This document shows, piece after piece, positions 41,599 to 50,587 of a DNA stretch of 64,000 nucleotides; the stretch's first letter is position 1, and the number at the start of each line of letters is the position of its first letter. Made by a program: the position numbers and the translations under genes. The notes beneath the pieces were generated by a model, which saw only the letters and a list, made by a program, of their open reading frames with translations, did no database searches and was not told the origin of the DNA. This DNA is from Paenibacillus silvae (lineage in GTDB: Bacteria; Bacillota; Bacilli; Paenibacillales; Paenibacillaceae). The DNA lies in assembly GCF_014639235.1 (NCBI RefSeq), contig NZ_BMFU01000006.1:243217-307216 (forward strand), written 5' to 3'.

Positions 41599-42432
41599 TT
41601 ACCCCTTTACCGCACCAATCGTAATCCCTTGCAGGAAGTAACGCTGAAGTGAGAAAAACAGAATAATCATCGGCAGCGCGCCGATCGTTGCTCCTGCCAT
41701 CATCGCACCGAAGTCGGTGGATTCGGCAAAGACAAACGAGGCCAGACCAACCTGCACCGTGCGCATCTCATTTGAATTGGTAATCAGGAAAGGCCAGAAA
41801 AATTCGTTCCACGAGGCGACAAAAGTGAAAATCGCCAGCACCGCAATGCCTGGCTTCGCCATCGGCAGAATCACTTTCCAGAAGATGCCGAACTCACTGC
41901 ACGCATCGATTCGGGCCGCGTGAATGAGCGAAGTCGGCAGGGTGGACATGAACTGTTTCATCAGAAAGATATTGCCTACACTGACCGCTGCCGGCAAAAT
42001 AATCGCAATATACGTGTCGCCAAGGTCAAATACGTTGACCATCAGAATGTATAACGGAATCAGCGTGACCTGTGCAGGAATCATCATCGTACCCAGCAGC
42101 ACCCAGAATACGGCCTGACTGCCCGGAAATTTCAATTTGGCGAATGCATATCCTGCCAGCGAAGCAAAGAATACATTGGTCACTGTCAAAATAACCGAGA
42201 TCAGCAGTGAGTTATAGAGCCAGCGCCATGCATCCGTTTTGGCAAAAAAACGTTCATATGGCGACATGGAGAGCTGCTCTGGAATCATCTGTGGTTTAAA
42301 CGAAGCCGACATCGTTGTGTCCTGAACGGACCCGACCAGCATCCAGTACATCGGAATAATGGTGATCAGTGCCCAAATGGCCAGCAGAACGGATGCAATC
42401 ACGAGCAGCATCGTTTTTCGTGTTGATTTCAT
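41599..42432 (-). CDS. Sugar ABC permease (MalG/UgpE type)
   Basis: A 277-residue inner membrane permease of the CUT1 family, six segments, with the EAA-like loop ARIDACSEFGIFWKVILPMAKPGIA that contacts the ATPase. It pairs with the permease at 42500. The start follows a weak site (GGGGGTGAATTCAACGT). Confidence 0.85.
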   Translation of the reverse strand: MKSTRKTMLLVIASVLLAIWALITIIPMYWMLVGSVQDTTMSASFKPQMIPEQLSMSPYERFFAKTDAWRWLYNSLLISVILTVTNVFFASLAGYAFAKLKFPGSQAVFWVLLGTMMIPAQVTLIPLYILMVNVFDLGDTYIAIILPAAVSVGNIFLMKQFMSTLPTSLIHAARIDACSEFGIFWKVILPMAKPGIAVLAIFTFVASWNEFFWPFLITNSNEMRTVQVGLASFVFAESTDFGAMMAGATIGALPMIILFFSLQRYFLQGITIGAVKG

Positions 42433-42499
42433 ACGTTGAATTCACCCCCGGATGCCTAATGAAAGCCATATTTAACAGGTAATACTTTTTACTTCATCT

Positions 42500-43420
42500 T
42501 TAATACTCGATATCACTGGAGAAATACTTGAATTGAATAACGGAGATGACAATAATAATGACCGCGAGCACAAAGGATTGTGCCGAAGCCAGTCCGAATT
42601 CATAGAACTTGAAGGCTGTCTCATAGATCAGATACGCAATGGTTGTCGTTGCAAAGTTCGGCCCGCCCTGGGTCATCAGATATACGGAGATAAACACCTG
42701 AAAGGACGTAATCACTCCGGTTACAAGCAAATAGAGTGTAGTTGGCTTCAGAAGAGGCCACGTAATTTTGCTGAACTGTGTCCATCCGCTTGCATGGTCG
42801 ATATCCGCGGCCTCATACAGCGACTTCGGTATGCCTCCCATCGCAGCAAGATACAGAATAATGCCCGCACCGTGCGATCCAAGCCAGTTCATCAGAATGA
42901 GTGAAAAGAGGGCAGTACCCGACTGACCTAGCCAGATCACCGGATCAAGTCCGAAGAAACCGAGGAAACGGTTAAGCAGGCCCGAATCCGTAGGATCAAA
43001 GATCGCGAGCCATACGATGGAGATGGTTACACCCGACGCTACCGCGGGCAGATACAGGGTGGCTTTGAAGAACGTTTGCCACTTGCTTTTCATCTGGAAG
43101 ATGAAATACGAGAGCACAAATGTAATCAGGATGTTGACAGGTACCGTTCCAACCGTGAAAATGACTGTATTTTTGATCGACTTCCAGAAGGTTTCGTCCT
43201 TCACCAGTCGTTGGTAGTTATCGAGTCCCACCCAGGTGGAATTCATAATGTTGTATTTCTGAAAGCTCATAACCAGAGCCGTCAATACGGGATACAGTGT
43301 AAAAATGAGAAACAGCAGGACAGGCGCCAAAATAAACAAATACGCCCACCCGTAATCTCGCCAGAACCGGACAACCCGGGAATGCCGGGGTGCAGGCTCC
43401 GGCGCAAGGGCGGTCTGCAT
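42500..43420 (-). CDS. Sugar ABC permease (MalF/UgpA type)
   Basis: A 306-residue permease with six segments, beginning WAYLFILAPVLLFLIFTLYP, EAA loop EAADIDHASGWTQFSKITWP. GAGAGGAGG precedes the ATG. It lies 43 bases after the solute-binding protein gene. Confidence 0.85.
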   Translation of the reverse strand: MQTALAPEPAPRHSRVVRFWRDYGWAYLFILAPVLLFLIFTLYPVLTALVMSFQKYNIMNSTWVGLDNYQRLVKDETFWKSIKNTVIFTVGTVPVNILITFVLSYFIFQMKSKWQTFFKATLYLPAVASGVTISIVWLAIFDPTDSGLLNRFLGFFGLDPVIWLGQSGTALFSLILMNWLGSHGAGIILYLAAMGGIPKSLYEAADIDHASGWTQFSKITWPLLKPTTLYLLVTGVITSFQVFISVYLMTQGGPNFATTTIAYLIYETAFKFYEFGLASAQSFVLAVIIIVISVIQFKYFSSDIEY

Positions 43421-43463
43421 GGCGAATCCTCCTCTCCGAATCGATGTGTCACTGCGAAGTTAA

Positions 43464-44816
43464 TTATTGCCCAAACATTTGCTGACCTTTGCTTTTGAAG
43501 TCTTCTGCAATCTGCTCCGGTGTCTTCTCACCTGAGAACAGTGCCTGAATGTTAGGTTTCACCACTTGCTCCTTGAACTGCTTCTGCTGTGAAGCCTTGT
43601 CGATGTCCAGCTTGAGCACCACCGGCATGGCAATGTGCTTCGCCATCTCTTTGGCTGCATCCAGATTGAACTGTTGCCCCAGCTCCTTGCCTTTGAACAG
43701 ATCGGCTTGCGATTGTCTTACAAAAGGAAGTGCCAGCTCGTTAGCCGAGTTACCCGCTTTGGCTCCGCTCAGCGCCTCCATGACGAGAAACGTATTTTTG
43801 GCATGCTGCTCGCCCTTATCCTTCTTCTGCTTGAAGGCTACATAACCTTCGCCGCCCATCGTGGTTGCCGCAGGCTGATTGTCATTGTGCGGCACAGGCA
43901 GCAGTACAAAATCAATCTTCTCTCCCTGCACCTTGCCTGCATCGATATCTTTGTTGCGGTTCTGAATCATGACATCGTAATAAGGAATGGCCTTCGAAAT
44001 GATTGCCGTTTCACCTGCGTAGAACATGTCTGTACGTTTGGCTGGTGCAAGAGCCGCCGTTTCCTTCGGCATGTAACCTTGATCCATCAGGTTTTTGATA
44101 AAAGAGAGCGTGTCCAGAATGCGTCCATCATTCCACTGGAACTTTCCACTATCGTCCAGCACATCAATCATGCCATTGTTACGGGATAACATTTCAATAA
44201 AATCCAGGGAAGTACCGTCTGTCACCAGTGCATACTGTTTACTTCCGTTATCCAGCGTTTTGGTCAGCTTGGCAGCTGCTTCATTAAATTCAGACCAGGT
44301 CCAGCCATTTTTCTGAATCGCCTGCCAGTCGATGCCCGCTTCCTCAAGAATACGTTTGTTACCGCCCCAGGCCCATTGGAACTGATAGAGAGGCAGACCG
44401 TACTGTTTGCCTTGAATCTGTCCAAGCTCCAGCGTGCCAGGCATGTAGTCATCCTTGATCTCAGGGGTCAGATAACTGTCCAGCTCCAGTGCCAGCCCTG
44501 TATTCACATAGGTACCGTCCACACTATGGAAGTAGAGATCGGGTGGATTACCCGCGTTCAAAGCGACATCGAATTTTTTGGGGCCTTCAGCCCAGGAGAG
44601 CATTTCCGTTTTCACAGTAATATTGGGGTGTTCCTTGTTGAAGTCGGCGATCAAGTCCTTCAGATCATCCTCGTATGTTCCATGAACCGGGTATGTCCAC
44701 ACCGTTACTGTGTCATTGGCATCAGGATCATTCGTTGCGGCCCCGCCTTTGTTACCGCAAGCTGTGATCCAAACCATCATTAACACCATTGCCAAAACAA
44801 GACCCTTCCTCTTCAT
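43464..44816 (-). CDS. Sugar-binding lipoprotein of the ABC importer
   Basis: A 450-residue family 1 solute-binding lipoprotein. The lipobox is WITAC (cysteine at about residue 20), followed by a Gly/Asp linker and VTVWTYPVHGTYEDDLKDLI and DFNKEHPNITVKTE, typical of CUT1 binding proteins. It is the first gene of the operon leading to namZ and nagZ, so a GlcNAc-MurNAc type saccharide is the likely ligand (inference). AAAGGAG lies nine bases before the ATG at 44816; the upstream ATG at 44825 is inside the site. A promoter with TTGAAT-N17-TATAAT lies about 220 bases upstream. Confidence 0.85.
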   Translation of the reverse strand: MKRKGLVLAMVLMMVWITACGNKGGAATNDPDANDTVTVWTYPVHGTYEDDLKDLIADFNKEHPNITVKTEMLSWAEGPKKFDVALNAGNPPDLYFHSVDGTYVNTGLALELDSYLTPEIKDDYMPGTLELGQIQGKQYGLPLYQFQWAWGGNKRILEEAGIDWQAIQKNGWTWSEFNEAAAKLTKTLDNGSKQYALVTDGTSLDFIEMLSRNNGMIDVLDDSGKFQWNDGRILDTLSFIKNLMDQGYMPKETAALAPAKRTDMFYAGETAIISKAIPYYDVMIQNRNKDIDAGKVQGEKIDFVLLPVPHNDNQPAATTMGGEGYVAFKQKKDKGEQHAKNTFLVMEALSGAKAGNSANELALPFVRQSQADLFKGKELGQQFNLDAAKEMAKHIAMPVVLKLDIDKASQQKQFKEQVVKPNIQALFSGEKTPEQIAEDFKSKGQQMFGQ

Positions 44817-45040
44817 ACCCTTCATCTCCTTTGCGTGTCGTCTTCTTTCCATGCCTCTCATAGCGATTCCTCAAAAATAACTCTCTCTAATGATTCAGTT
44901 AAGCACGAAACCCGTGACTTGCACCCCCTCGAAGATCGACCTGTTCGCTCGTCAAAGTCTAATCTTGTTAAATGCAACGTTGACGTTAATTTAAATAACA
45001 TCAATCGTATTGAATCCTTCCAAATTTGTTGATTGAATTC

Positions 45041-45069
45041 ATTATATGAGCTATGAAATAAAAATTCAA
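45041..45069 (-). promoter_or_regulatory. SBP operon promoter with overlapping operator
   Basis: On the minus strand TTGAAT (45064-45069), 17-base spacer, TATAAT (45041-45046). The palindrome TGAATTTTTATTTCA (45054-45068) covers the -35 and spacer; it agrees in 13 of 15 positions with TGAAATTTTATATCA at the anmK promoter. Confidence 0.6.
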
Positions 45070-45084
45070 TAATAATTTTAATGA

Positions 45085-45124
45085 TAAAATTTAATTTTAC
45101 TTTTTCGCATTCAACCTCTATACT
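45085..45124 (+). promoter_or_regulatory. murK-murQ promoter with overlapping palindrome
   Basis: TTTACT (45096-45101), 17-base spacer, TATACT (45119-45124). The perfect palindrome TAAAATTTAATTTTA (45085-45099) overlaps the -35, as expected for a repressor site. Confidence 0.6.
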
Positions 45125-45163
45125 ATGAAAAAAAACAAATAAAGTCCTAACGAGGTGAGCACG

Positions 45164-46132
45164 TTGCGAGTATACGCAGGAATTGATGGAGGCGGTACCA
45201 AAACTGATGCAGCAATCATTTCTGAACATGGAGACCTTCTGGCATCGGCCAGCGGCAGGGCAACGAACCCGCACAGTGTGCCGCCTCAGGAAGCCATGGC
45301 CGAGCTGATTCGTATCCTGAATCTTCTATTTTTATCCCGTATGGAACTTTTGTCGCATTGTGAATCTATATGTCTTGGAATGTCAGGTATTGCCGAGGAT
45401 CAAGAGCGACAATGGATCACTGCTCACGTTCATGACTATATGATGAAGATGAAAAAGGCGGCTGGCAGTACTACCGCTTGTGTAATCTGGGTGGTTACAG
45501 AGGGAGAGATTGCACTGATGGCTGCTCTTGGTCAACCGCATGGTCTACTCGCCATATCTGGCACAGGCTCCATCGTATACGGCATTACGCCGGAAGGTAT
45601 AGTGCACAGAGCAGGCGGGTGGGGACATCTGCTCGGAGACGAAGGGAGCGGCTATCGAATCGGGCAGCGGACACTGCAAGCTGTCATGCAGTGCCATGAT
45701 GGCATTCTTCCTTCAACGGCGCTGACCTCGCTGGTACAGCAGGAACTGCATGTGAAGCATGTGACCGATCTGAAACAGCTCGTCTATCAACCTGGCTGGA
45801 CCAAATCCAGCACAGCATCTATGGCTCGTCTGGCGATAGAAGCCGCTTCTGCGGGGGACGAGGCTGCTCGTACTCTGCTTATGGATGAAGCTCGTCAGCT
45901 TGCCAATACGGCCCTGGCGCTCATCCGGCAATGTGTTTCTTTTTACACTGCTCCTATGGCACTCTCCGGGTCCATATTCCGCTATTCATCCCTGTTTCGA
46001 GATACGTTTGTACAACAGCTTAATGACATATACGATTCACATCAGGTGGTCTGCCTGGAAGATGCTCCTGCTCCGGCAGTAGGGGCAGCGCAGCTGGCAA
46101 GACAGAAATTTCGTCTGGCTGAATCAGGCTAA
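45164..46132 (+). CDS. murK: MurK-like MurNAc/GlcNAc kinase (BadF/BadG family)
   Basis: A 322-residue ASKHA sugar kinase. The phosphate loop YAGIDGGGTKTDAAI opens the protein; ADENOSINE motif AISGTGSIVYGITPEG and RAGGWGHLLGDEGSGYRIG are the amino-sugar kinase hallmarks. MurK of Clostridium acetobutylicum phosphorylates unphosphorylated MurNAc and GlcNAc after non-PTS uptake. With murQ directly downstream and an ABC importer divergent, that role fits. A TTG at 45164 has GAGGTGA at proper spacing; the GTG at 45155 lies inside it. A GlcNAc-only kinase is the alternative. Confidence 0.8.
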   Translation: MRVYAGIDGGGTKTDAAIISEHGDLLASASGRATNPHSVPPQEAMAELIRILNLLFLSRMELLSHCESICLGMSGIAEDQERQWITAHVHDYMMKMKKAAGSTTACVIWVVTEGEIALMAALGQPHGLLAISGTGSIVYGITPEGIVHRAGGWGHLLGDEGSGYRIGQRTLQAVMQCHDGILPSTALTSLVQQELHVKHVTDLKQLVYQPGWTKSSTASMARLAIEAASAGDEAARTLLMDEARQLANTALALIRQCVSFYTAPMALSGSIFRYSSLFRDTFVQQLNDIYDSHQVVCLEDAPAPAVGAAQLARQKFRLAESG

Positions 46133-46154
46133 ACAAGATAAGGAGGGCTTACGG

Positions 46155-47060
46155 ATGAATCATACGCTTAACTCATTAGTGACGGAACAGCCTAACCCGC
46201 AGACAGATCATATTGATCAGCTGCCTTCAGTAGAGATTATGGAATTGATCAATCGGGAGGATCGCCAGATTGGCGAGCTGATTCAGCCGCTGATTCCAGT
46301 CATTGCTCAAGCAGCCGATCAGATTGTAGCCCGTTTTCAGAACGGGGGAAGATTGTTCTATGTAGGTGCAGGCACAAGCGGTAGACTGGGTATACTGGAT
46401 GCCTCAGAATGCCCGCCTACCTATGGCACTCCGCCTTCCATGGTGCAGGGCATTATTGCCGGTGGATTTCGGGCGGTCAAAGATCCGGTCGAAGGTGCGG
46501 AAGACAGTGAGGAAGCCGGGGGAACCGATCTGGCGGAACACGGACTGAGCGCAAATGATATTGTTGTCGGCATTGCTGCGAGTGGGCGTACTCCCTATGT
46601 ACTCGGAGCAATGAAATACGCCCGTCAGATCGGTGCGGGGGTAATTGGAATAAGCAATAATACAGATACTCCCATGAGCACACTGGCAGATGTAAGCATT
46701 GAAGCCGTCATGGGGCCGGAAGTGGTCATGGGTTCTACCCGTATGAAAGCCGGAACCGCGCAGAAAATGATTCTGAACATGCTGACAACAACAGCGATGA
46801 TCCGTCTGGGCAAGGTATATCGCAATTTCATGGTTGATCTGAATCCGTCCAATGAAAAGCTGGTACACCGCGCCAAACGCATGATTCAGCTCGCAACTGG
46901 CGCGAAGGAAAATGACATTGAACAGGCCTTCACTGCCACAAACGGGCATGTCAAAACAGCCATCGTGATGCTGATGGCTGATGTCGATGCAGCTGAGGCA
47001 GCACGTCGGCTGGAGCATGCGGATGGTTTTGTACGCCATGCCATCACAGGCTCAGGCTGA
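46155..47060 (+). CDS. murQ: N-acetylmuramic acid 6-phosphate etherase
   Basis: A 301-residue SIS-domain lyase that splits the lactyl ether of MurNAc-6-P to GlcNAc-6-P and D-lactate. Family motifs are intact: YVGAGTSGRLGILDASECPP, AGGFRAVKDPVEGAEDS, VVGIAASGRTPYVLGAMKYA and MGSTRMKAGTAQKMILNML. AAGGAGG precedes the ATG, 22 bases after murK. Terminator at 47116. Confidence 0.95.
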   Translation: MNHTLNSLVTEQPNPQTDHIDQLPSVEIMELINREDRQIGELIQPLIPVIAQAADQIVARFQNGGRLFYVGAGTSGRLGILDASECPPTYGTPPSMVQGIIAGGFRAVKDPVEGAEDSEEAGGTDLAEHGLSANDIVVGIAASGRTPYVLGAMKYARQIGAGVIGISNNTDTPMSTLADVSIEAVMGPEVVMGSTRMKAGTAQKMILNMLTTTAMIRLGKVYRNFMVDLNPSNEKLVHRAKRMIQLATGAKENDIEQAFTATNGHVKTAIVMLMADVDAAEAARRLEHADGFVRHAITGSG

Positions 47061-47115
47061 TGGTTTAGTGCATACAGGCGTGCTTTCCTTACGCCGACAA
47101 GCTGTTACAGGATGA

Positions 47116-47158
47116 GAGAAGTCATGCCAACAGGCAAGGCTTCTCTTAATTTATTTTT
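47116..47158 (+). terminator. Terminator of murK-murQ
   Basis: GAGAAG-tca-TGCC-AACA-GGCA-agg-CTTCTC followed by TTAATTTATTTTT. Confidence 0.75.
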
Positions 47159-47183
47159 CACCGTAAACCTGCGCTCCCCATCA

Positions 47184-47217
47184 AAAAAATCCCTGATGCT
47201 TATCTCTGCAAGGGATT
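47184..47217 (-). terminator. Terminator of the murR-like gene
   Basis: On the minus strand AATCCCTT...AGGGATT followed by seven T residues. Confidence 0.65.
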
Positions 47218-47253
47218 CTCATGTTTACTATTTTCATATAACGAGCTTATCGT

Positions 47254-48102
47254 TCATTTGTGCTCAAGAATAGCCTGTCTGCTTTTCTCCAAATACTGCA
47301 CCGACTGATTATAATCCCGGCTCGCGATAGCCAGGTACAGAATGTCGATGACGTTCAGCTGGGCAATACGTGAAGAGGTAGCTCCGCTACGAATATCACT
47401 TTCTGTGGACGTAATCATCAGAGGTACATCGGCAAGACTGCTAAGCGTGTTATTGCCCCATTTGGTAATGCTGATTGTTGCTGCACCGCCTTCACGAGCA
47501 TGCTTCAGGCAGGAGATTACATTGGAGGTCTCACCTGAATAAGAAATGCATACCACTGCATCGTCCTCCCGCAGCGTCGTTGCGGATGAGATCTGCATAT
47601 GTGGATCGGCGAACGAAAAGCTCGTACGATTAATCCGCATGAACTTGTAATGTGCATCCAGCGCAATCAGATTGGATGCCCCCACGCCGTAGAAAAAAAT
47701 TCTTTTGGCGTCATGCAGCAGATTGACTGCCTGCTCCACAAGCCTTGGGTCCAGAATATGAACCGTGTCCTTGACCGACTGAATATTGTTCGAGGACACA
47801 TGCTGGATGATACTCTCCATCGAGTCCTGAGGGCGAATCTCCGTATATTGATATTGCTCACTTGTCTGTAAATCCCCCGCGATCTTGAGCTTCAGCTCCT
47901 GAAAGCCCGCTACACCGAGTGATTTGCACAGACGGATGATCGCTGCCGGACTGCCCCCGCTTCGTTCAGACAGCTGTGCAACAGAGGACTGCACCGTCTC
48001 TTGGGGGTGTTCAAGGATGTAAGCCCCAATCTTTCGTTCCGACGGAGTCAGATCATCCAGTAATGCGCGTAAACGTACAAGTCCACCTTTCATGCCTTCC
48101 AT
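47254..48102 (-). CDS. murR: MurR/RpiR family regulator
   Basis: A 282-residue regulator: an N-terminal RpiR HTH (DDLTPSERKIGAYILEHPQE, VAQLSERSGGSPAAIIRLCK) and a C-terminal SIS sugar-phosphate-binding domain (FYGVGASNLIALDAHYKFMR, VCISYSGETSNVISCLKHAR). In other bacteria MurR represses murQ and transport genes until MurNAc-6-P binds the SIS domain. It lies convergent to murK-murQ and upstream of anmK. AAAGGAGGAGCGG precedes the ATG. Confidence 0.85.
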   Translation of the reverse strand: MEGMKGGLVRLRALLDDLTPSERKIGAYILEHPQETVQSSVAQLSERSGGSPAAIIRLCKSLGVAGFQELKLKIAGDLQTSEQYQYTEIRPQDSMESIIQHVSSNNIQSVKDTVHILDPRLVEQAVNLLHDAKRIFFYGVGASNLIALDAHYKFMRINRTSFSFADPHMQISSATTLREDDAVVCISYSGETSNVISCLKHAREGGAATISITKWGNNTLSSLADVPLMITSTESDIRSGATSSRIAQLNVIDILYLAIASRDYNQSVQYLEKSRQAILEHK

Positions 48103-48204
48103 CCGCTCCTCCTTTCCGTACTGTATCTTTGTACATGCATTTTATCCTATATTAATGGCCGCGTCTAATCTGAAATCAAGTGCACATCGGCAATTCAGTG
48201 GTCA

Positions 48205-49503
48205 CTACAGAGTCAGATGTCCCGATATGACCCCATGTGCTGCCCCTGTCACACCTGGAAGTGTATTCACTCTGCCCATCAGGGCCTCATGCCCCAGCAG
48301 CGCAAACCCCATTGCTTCTCTGGCATCATCAGGAACACCATGATCCGCTGTTCGCTCCAGACGTATCGCTTCAGGCAGTCTTTGCCGGAGCATGTTCATT
48401 AACGTGTCATTGGATGTACCGCCACCGCAGGTGAGCATTGCCGAGATGTGTGTCTTGGGCAGTACAAAATCCTCTACGGCACGCACAATGGTCTCTGCTG
48501 TGAGCCAGGTTGCTGTAGCCAGCATATCTTCCAGCGACAAGGAACGCGCTACTCCATATTCCATAAGCCGCTTGGCATACTCCACACCATAGACTTCACG
48601 CCCGGTACTCTTGGGAGGCTGCCGCCGAAAGTATTCATCATTCAGACAGTATTCAGCCAGCTCGGAGTTCACGTTTCCCTTGGCAGCCATACTTCCATTC
48701 GGATCATAATGCTGCCTTCCCTCCGTAGCATGCCGAACCAGCGCATCCATCACCATATTCCCTGGACCCGTGTCAAAGGCCGACACCTCCACCGCCGATG
48801 ACCCTGCCGGGAGTACAGTCACATTACCAATCCCACCGATATTTTGCACCAGGCGTCCCTCGGCAGCACTGCGGAACATCAACGCATCCGCATAAGGTGT
48901 AAGCGGCGCTCCTTCCCCGCCTGCCGCCATATCTCTGGCACGCAGGTTGCCAATGACAGGCAGACCAGTGCGCTCTTTCACGACAGCACATTCCCCGATC
49001 TGCAATGTAGAGCTTACATTCAGATTTCCCATACCGGGTGGGTTCGGAAAAGCAACAGGCACAGGCGCATGCCAGATTGTCTGTCCATGCATGCTGATCA
49101 TATCGACCTGACGGCTTGAGATTCCAGCTGATTGCAGCAGCTGCTGCACACTATGTGCGTACCATTCCGATACACCGAAATGAGCTGTCGTCAATTCATC
49201 CACACGTGCTGTTTCCGGGGAGCAGAGACGAATCAGAACCTCTCTAAGCTCATTCGTATACGGCGTACAGATAAAATCAACAAGTTCCAGCCGCTGCATC
49301 GCTCCGTGCTCATCTGTCTGTATATGTACCAGTGCTGCATCCGTTCCGTCCAGCGATGTGCCCGACATCAGCCCAATCACCAGATGCTCCCGTTTAGAAC
49401 GATATGCCTCCCACATCGGATAACTGCCAATCTCCCTGCGTACAGCCATGTTGTTTTCCAGCCTCCCCTGGACCGGATGCTTTTCCTGCCCCGTCCTGCT
49501 CAT
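48205..49503 (-). CDS. anmK: Anhydro-N-acetylmuramic acid kinase
   Basis: A 432-residue kinase that hydrolyses the anhydro ring and phosphorylates 1,6-anhydro-MurNAc to MurNAc-6-P, the murQ substrate. AnmK motifs are present: LVIGLMSGTSLDGTDAAL, SMHGQTIWHAP, LQIGECAVVKERTGLPVIGN, AGGEGAPLTPYADALMF, NIGGIGNVTVLPAG and FDTGPGNMVMDAL. The ATG at 49503 follows AGGTGAAAT; a second start at 49449 has GGGGAGG at long spacing. Its promoter carries the putative MurR palindrome. Confidence 0.9.
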   Translation of the reverse strand: MSRTGQEKHPVQGRLENNMAVRREIGSYPMWEAYRSKREHLVIGLMSGTSLDGTDAALVHIQTDEHGAMQRLELVDFICTPYTNELREVLIRLCSPETARVDELTTAHFGVSEWYAHSVQQLLQSAGISSRQVDMISMHGQTIWHAPVPVAFPNPPGMGNLNVSSTLQIGECAVVKERTGLPVIGNLRARDMAAGGEGAPLTPYADALMFRSAAEGRLVQNIGGIGNVTVLPAGSSAVEVSAFDTGPGNMVMDALVRHATEGRQHYDPNGSMAAKGNVNSELAEYCLNDEYFRRQPPKSTGREVYGVEYAKRLMEYGVARSLSLEDMLATATWLTAETIVRAVEDFVLPKTHISAMLTCGGGTSNDTLMNMLRQRLPEAIRLERTADHGVPDDAREAMGFALLGHEALMGRVNTLPGVTGAAHGVISGHLTL

Positions 49504-49512
49504 ATTTCACCT

Positions 49513-49557
49513 AGTATATGATATAAAATTTCACAAGTCAATTTAAATGTGAAATTT
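49513..49557 (-). promoter_or_regulatory. anmK promoter with inverted repeats
   Basis: Minus-strand TTGACT (49536-49541), exactly 17 bases, TATACT (49513-49518). The palindrome TGAAATTTTATATCA fills the spacer (49519-49533), and AAATTTCAC / GTGAAATTT (49549-49557 and 49526-49534) flank the -35. Confidence 0.65.
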
Positions 49558-49589
49558 AATTACAAACCCATATACATCATCCTAGCTCA

Positions 49590-49604
49590 AAATGTGTCAC
49601 ATTT
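49590..49604. promoter_or_regulatory. Perfect palindrome AAATGTGTCACATTT
   Basis: AAATGTG-T-CACATTT, a 7-1-7 palindrome between anmK and the plus-strand methyltransferase gene. It resembles PerR/Fur-family or Crp half sites loosely, but fits no consensus exactly. Function unknown. Confidence 0.4.
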
Positions 49605-49782
49605 AATCCACTACCTCCCGAAGCCTTATAAGTATTACAGCCGCTTATACGCATACACGTTATTATCCATGACAGACGCTTGGGGCCCATAGTTCCAACC
49701 TATGAACTTATCCATAATTGATATTTCCTTTGATGTCGATCATTTTGTAAAATATGGAGAAACCTCAAGGAGTGATGCGTAA

Positions 49783-50457
49783 ATGGAATTATCAGTAAAG
49801 CAGCTGTTTGATAGAGTGGCGCAGGATTATGATTTGCAGCGAAAGCAGCTTATCCCTTGTTTTGATGATTTTTACGGAATGACTCTGGATCTAATGGAAA
49901 GCCCGCTTGATTCTCCACGTATTCTTGATCTGGGTGCCGGAACGGGATTGCTCTCCGGAATGGTACTGCAAAAGTATCCAAACGCGCGATTAACCCTGAT
50001 CGACATTAGTGATCAAATGCTTGAAGGGGCACGTCGAAGATTTGATGGAGTTAATCAAGTGCAGTATGTGGTTGGGGACTACTCGAAGTACAATTTCACC
50101 AGTTCCTACGATATGATTATTTCCTCCCTCTCCATTCACCATCTGACCCACGCTGACAAAAAACACGTATTTGGCACTGTATATAAGCTGTTGGAACCTG
50201 GTGGACACTTCATCAACGCAGACCAGGTTCAGGGAAGAACCCCTGATACGGACACATATTACCGTCAGCGCTGGTTGGAGGCGATTTATGGGAGTGGTCT
50301 GTCAGATGAAGCCCTCTCCGCTTCCATTGAAAGACGCAAAGTGGATATCAACGCCACACTGGAGGATCAATTGGTTTGGTTAGAAGAAGCCGGATTCAGT
50401 GTAGCGGACTGTATGTATAAATATTTGGACTTCGCGGTGTTTTTCGCACAAAAATAA
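49783..50457 (+). CDS. Class I SAM-dependent methyltransferase
   Basis: A 224-residue methyltransferase of the UbiE/SmtA type: RILDLGAGTGLLSGMVLQKY (motif I), LTLIDISDQMLEGARRRF (motif II) and SSLSIHHLTHADKKHVF (motif IV). AAGGAG precedes the ATG. Substrate unknown. The hairpin at 50460 follows. Confidence 0.75.
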   Translation: MELSVKQLFDRVAQDYDLQRKQLIPCFDDFYGMTLDLMESPLDSPRILDLGAGTGLLSGMVLQKYPNARLTLIDISDQMLEGARRRFDGVNQVQYVVGDYSKYNFTSSYDMIISSLSIHHLTHADKKHVFGTVYKLLEPGGHFINADQVQGRTPDTDTYYRQRWLEAIYGSGLSDEALSASIERRKVDINATLEDQLVWLEEAGFSVADCMYKYLDFAVFFAQK

Positions 50458-50459
50458 CA

Positions 50460-50498
50460 AAGACCGGATTACGCAGCCTATGCTCGTAATCCGGTCTT
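50460..50498. terminator. Hairpin between converging genes
   Basis: AAGACCGGATTACG / CGTAATCCGGTCTT stem; T-rich flank only on the minus strand, where it ends the ATP-grasp gene transcript. Confidence 0.65.
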
Positions 50499-50587
50499 CA
50501 GGTTGTACGCTTATGCAAAAGTCGCCACATTGGCGACTCTTGAGCCGGTAACCATCTCCAGACAATTTCTCATGAAAAATCCGTCTG

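Larger units (their letters stand above)
44817..45163. other. Divergent regulatory region of the mur salvage genes
   Basis: Contains the two divergent promoters and two AT-rich palindromes described separately. The SBP operon has a long leader (about 200 bases) with no recognisable riboswitch. Confidence 0.5.

Noticed and set aside
36268..49503. The mur cluster as a phosphotransferase system of the MurP type
   Set aside because: No EIIBC-like gene is present; transport genes are ABC type.
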